DNA of 64,000 nucleotides from Aquirufa rosea (lineage in GTDB: Bacteria; Bacteroidota; Bacteroidia; Cytophagales; Spirosomataceae), in contig NZ_SDHY01000004.1 of assembly GCF_004118285.1 (NCBI RefSeq), forward strand, positions 1 to 64,000, in the 5' to 3' direction. Position 1 is the first letter of the stretch; each line of letters starts with the position of its first letter. The position numbers and the translations under genes were made by a program. Under the pieces are notes generated by a model. It saw only the letters and a program-made list of their open reading frames with translations. It was not told the origin of the DNA and did no database searches. Of this stretch, positions 63,209 to 64,000 are shown in pieces.

Positions 63209-63622
63209 TCAAACAGTCAACGTGGAATCCACTACGATGGTCGTTTTCAATAATCGAGAAATAGGACAATTCGCCTCCGCATCTTTTACTTGAGCCAAGA
63301 AAGTATCTTGATCGATTCCTGGCACAGTGGCTTTTAAGATTAATCGAGACTCAATAATGCTGCCTTCTTCCATTTTAATTTGTCCTTGGACATCCAAGAC
63401 TTTGGGAGGAAAGCCTGCGCCTGTCAGGTTGAAACTCAACTTCATAGCAAAGCAGCCTGCATGTGCCGCAGCTACCAATTCCTCAGGATTTGTTCCAATC
63501 CCATCTTCAAATCGAGTATTGAAGGAATACTGAGTATGACTTAACACACCACTTTGGGTACTTAACACCCCTTTACCTTCTTTTCCGGTTCCTTGCCAAA
63601 CGGCATTTGCTTTTCTGATCAT
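63209..63622 (-). CDS. OsmC/Ohr family peroxiredoxin (OsmC branch)
   Basis: A 137-aa protein; start at ATG 63622 gives the canonical IRKANAVWQGTGKEGKGVLSTQSG beginning (11 codons more are open upstream). Reactive cysteines: HAGCFAMKLSF and NCPISRLL. This is the osmotically inducible OsmC type that reduces organic hydroperoxides in the cytoplasm. It differs from the copy at 22836 in N-terminus and motif. Single gene. Confidence 0.92.
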   Translation of the reverse strand: MIRKANAVWQGTGKEGKGVLSTQSGVLSHTQYSFNTRFEDGIGTNPEELVAAAHAGCFAMKLSFNLTGAGFPPKVLDVQGQIKMEEGSIIESRLILKATVPGIDQDTFLAQVKDAEANCPISRLLKTTIVVDSTLTV

Positions 63623-63770
63623 AGCTAGATTTATTTTTGAATTAGAGAATTTCAATATGGTTCAATATTACTCTTTTTCTCTTACATACAATCAAATTCG
63701 CCTTGGCATATTTGGGAAGAGGAAAAAAATGATGGAATCGTTTTTTCCGCACATTCCTAGTTGATACCTG

Positions 63771-64000
63771 CTACTCATTGGGAACTATTTGATATAACAT
63801 TCCATCCACCTTGGTGATGATGTATAACTCTCCTTGCGCGTCCTGTCCCAAACGTAAATCCGCTTTATTAGATTTGGATAATTCCTTTAGCGTTACTTCC
63901 TTACCTTCCAAACGAAGCTTCAATTCTCGAATGCGCGCTTGACTTCCTTCCTTGATTTCAGAAATGGGGATATAGAATATTCGTCCCCGAACAATCTCCC
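63771..64000 (-). CDS. C-terminal end of a PQQ sugar dehydrogenase-like protein (5' part outside window)
   Basis: The minus-strand frame ending at TAG 63771-63773 is open to the right edge (about 76 residues seen). It reads IVRGRIFYIPISEIKEG..., then LRLGQDAQGELYIITKVDGMLYQIVP. This end is like that of soluble PQQ/glucose-sorbosone dehydrogenase beta-propellers (LGQD..GELYILTK.DG.IY.L). The start and catalytic part are missing, so the family call rests on the tail only. Confidence 0.6.
   Translation of the reverse strand, partial: EIVRGRIFYIPISEIKEGSQARIRELKLRLEGKEVTLKELSKSNKADLRLGQDAQGELYIITKVDGMLYQIVPNE

Overview
The window looks like a chromosome segment of a free-living, carbohydrate-degrading Bacteroidota, most likely of the Cytophagales (Spirosomaceae/Cytophagaceae type). 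The evidence is: a secreted repeat protein ending in a type IX secretion (T9SS) C-terminal domain, Bacteroidota-type lipoproteins, promoters of the TTTG/TAnnTTTG kind, almost no Shine-Dalgarno sequences, moderate-to-low GC, and gene families typical of that group (sulfatase, DUF1080, ThuA, PVC-type dehydrogenase, Tat-exported Gfo/Idh/MocA proteins, membrane-anchored AraC regulators). I saw no tRNA, rRNA, CRISPR array, insertion sequence or prophage. Species assignment is inference.

Layout. 1-2.2 kb: C-terminal part of a giant Ig-like repeat surface protein with a 210-bp DNA tandem repeat. 2.3-8.4 kb: pirin, YceI, a pseudo-receiver, a patatin phospholipase flanked by two paralogous Cys-rich lipoproteins, a large protein of unknown function and a LOG-family protein. 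8.5-12.6 kb: a minus-strand sugar-oxidation operon (two epimerase-like proteins, a gluconate-2-dehydrogenase subunit-3-like protein and a GMC oxidoreductase broken by an in-frame TAG). 12.7-25.4 kb: sulfatase, membrane AraC regulator, GH2 glycosidase, sterol-desaturase-like hydroxylase, amino-sugar-phosphate isomerase, M28 peptidase, BNR protein, OsmC/pirin pair and a GH43-like propeller protein. 25.7-30.4 kb: a beta-propeller/TM/HTH regulator and an arsenic operon (arsR, arsM, DinB, MFS) with two matching palindromic operators.

30.5-34.3 kb: envelope proteins and a vanadium-haloperoxidase-like lipoprotein with a duplicated active-site half. 34.4-41.7 kb: VOC protein; uronate operon (uxuA, SDR, hexuronate-type MFS) facing a LacI regulator that carries an N-terminal zinc ribbon and a TTG start; esterase and ThuA protein. 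41.8-49.5 kb: YeiH-type transporter, GH43, DUF3500, a Sde182-type nucleoside-hydrolase-like protein and a DUF1080 3-keto-glycoside hydrolase candidate. 49.5-55 kb: two periplasmic dehydrogenases, one with a fused cupredoxin and one PQQ enzyme with an embedded cytochrome c. 55.1-56 kb: an isolated, AT-rich PD-(D/E)XK-like/RAMA fusion, the best candidate for an undescribed defence-type gene. 56.2-64 kb: DinB, SRPBCC, YiaK-type dehydrogenase, a BlaI/BlaR pair with operators inside its promoter, two Tat-exported Gfo/Idh/MocA proteins, OsmC and the end of a PQQ sugar-dehydrogenase-like gene.

Common theme. Many genes fit one job: breaking down plant or algal polysaccharides (sulfatase, GH2, GH43, esterase), taking up and converting uronates (UxuA, SDR, MFS, YiaK) and oxidising sugars in the periplasm, including a probable 3-keto-sugar route (GMC/subunit 3, Gfo/Idh/MocA, DUF1080, ThuA, epimerase-like proteins). 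Detoxification genes (two pirins, two OsmC, three DinB, arsenic methylation) are scattered between.
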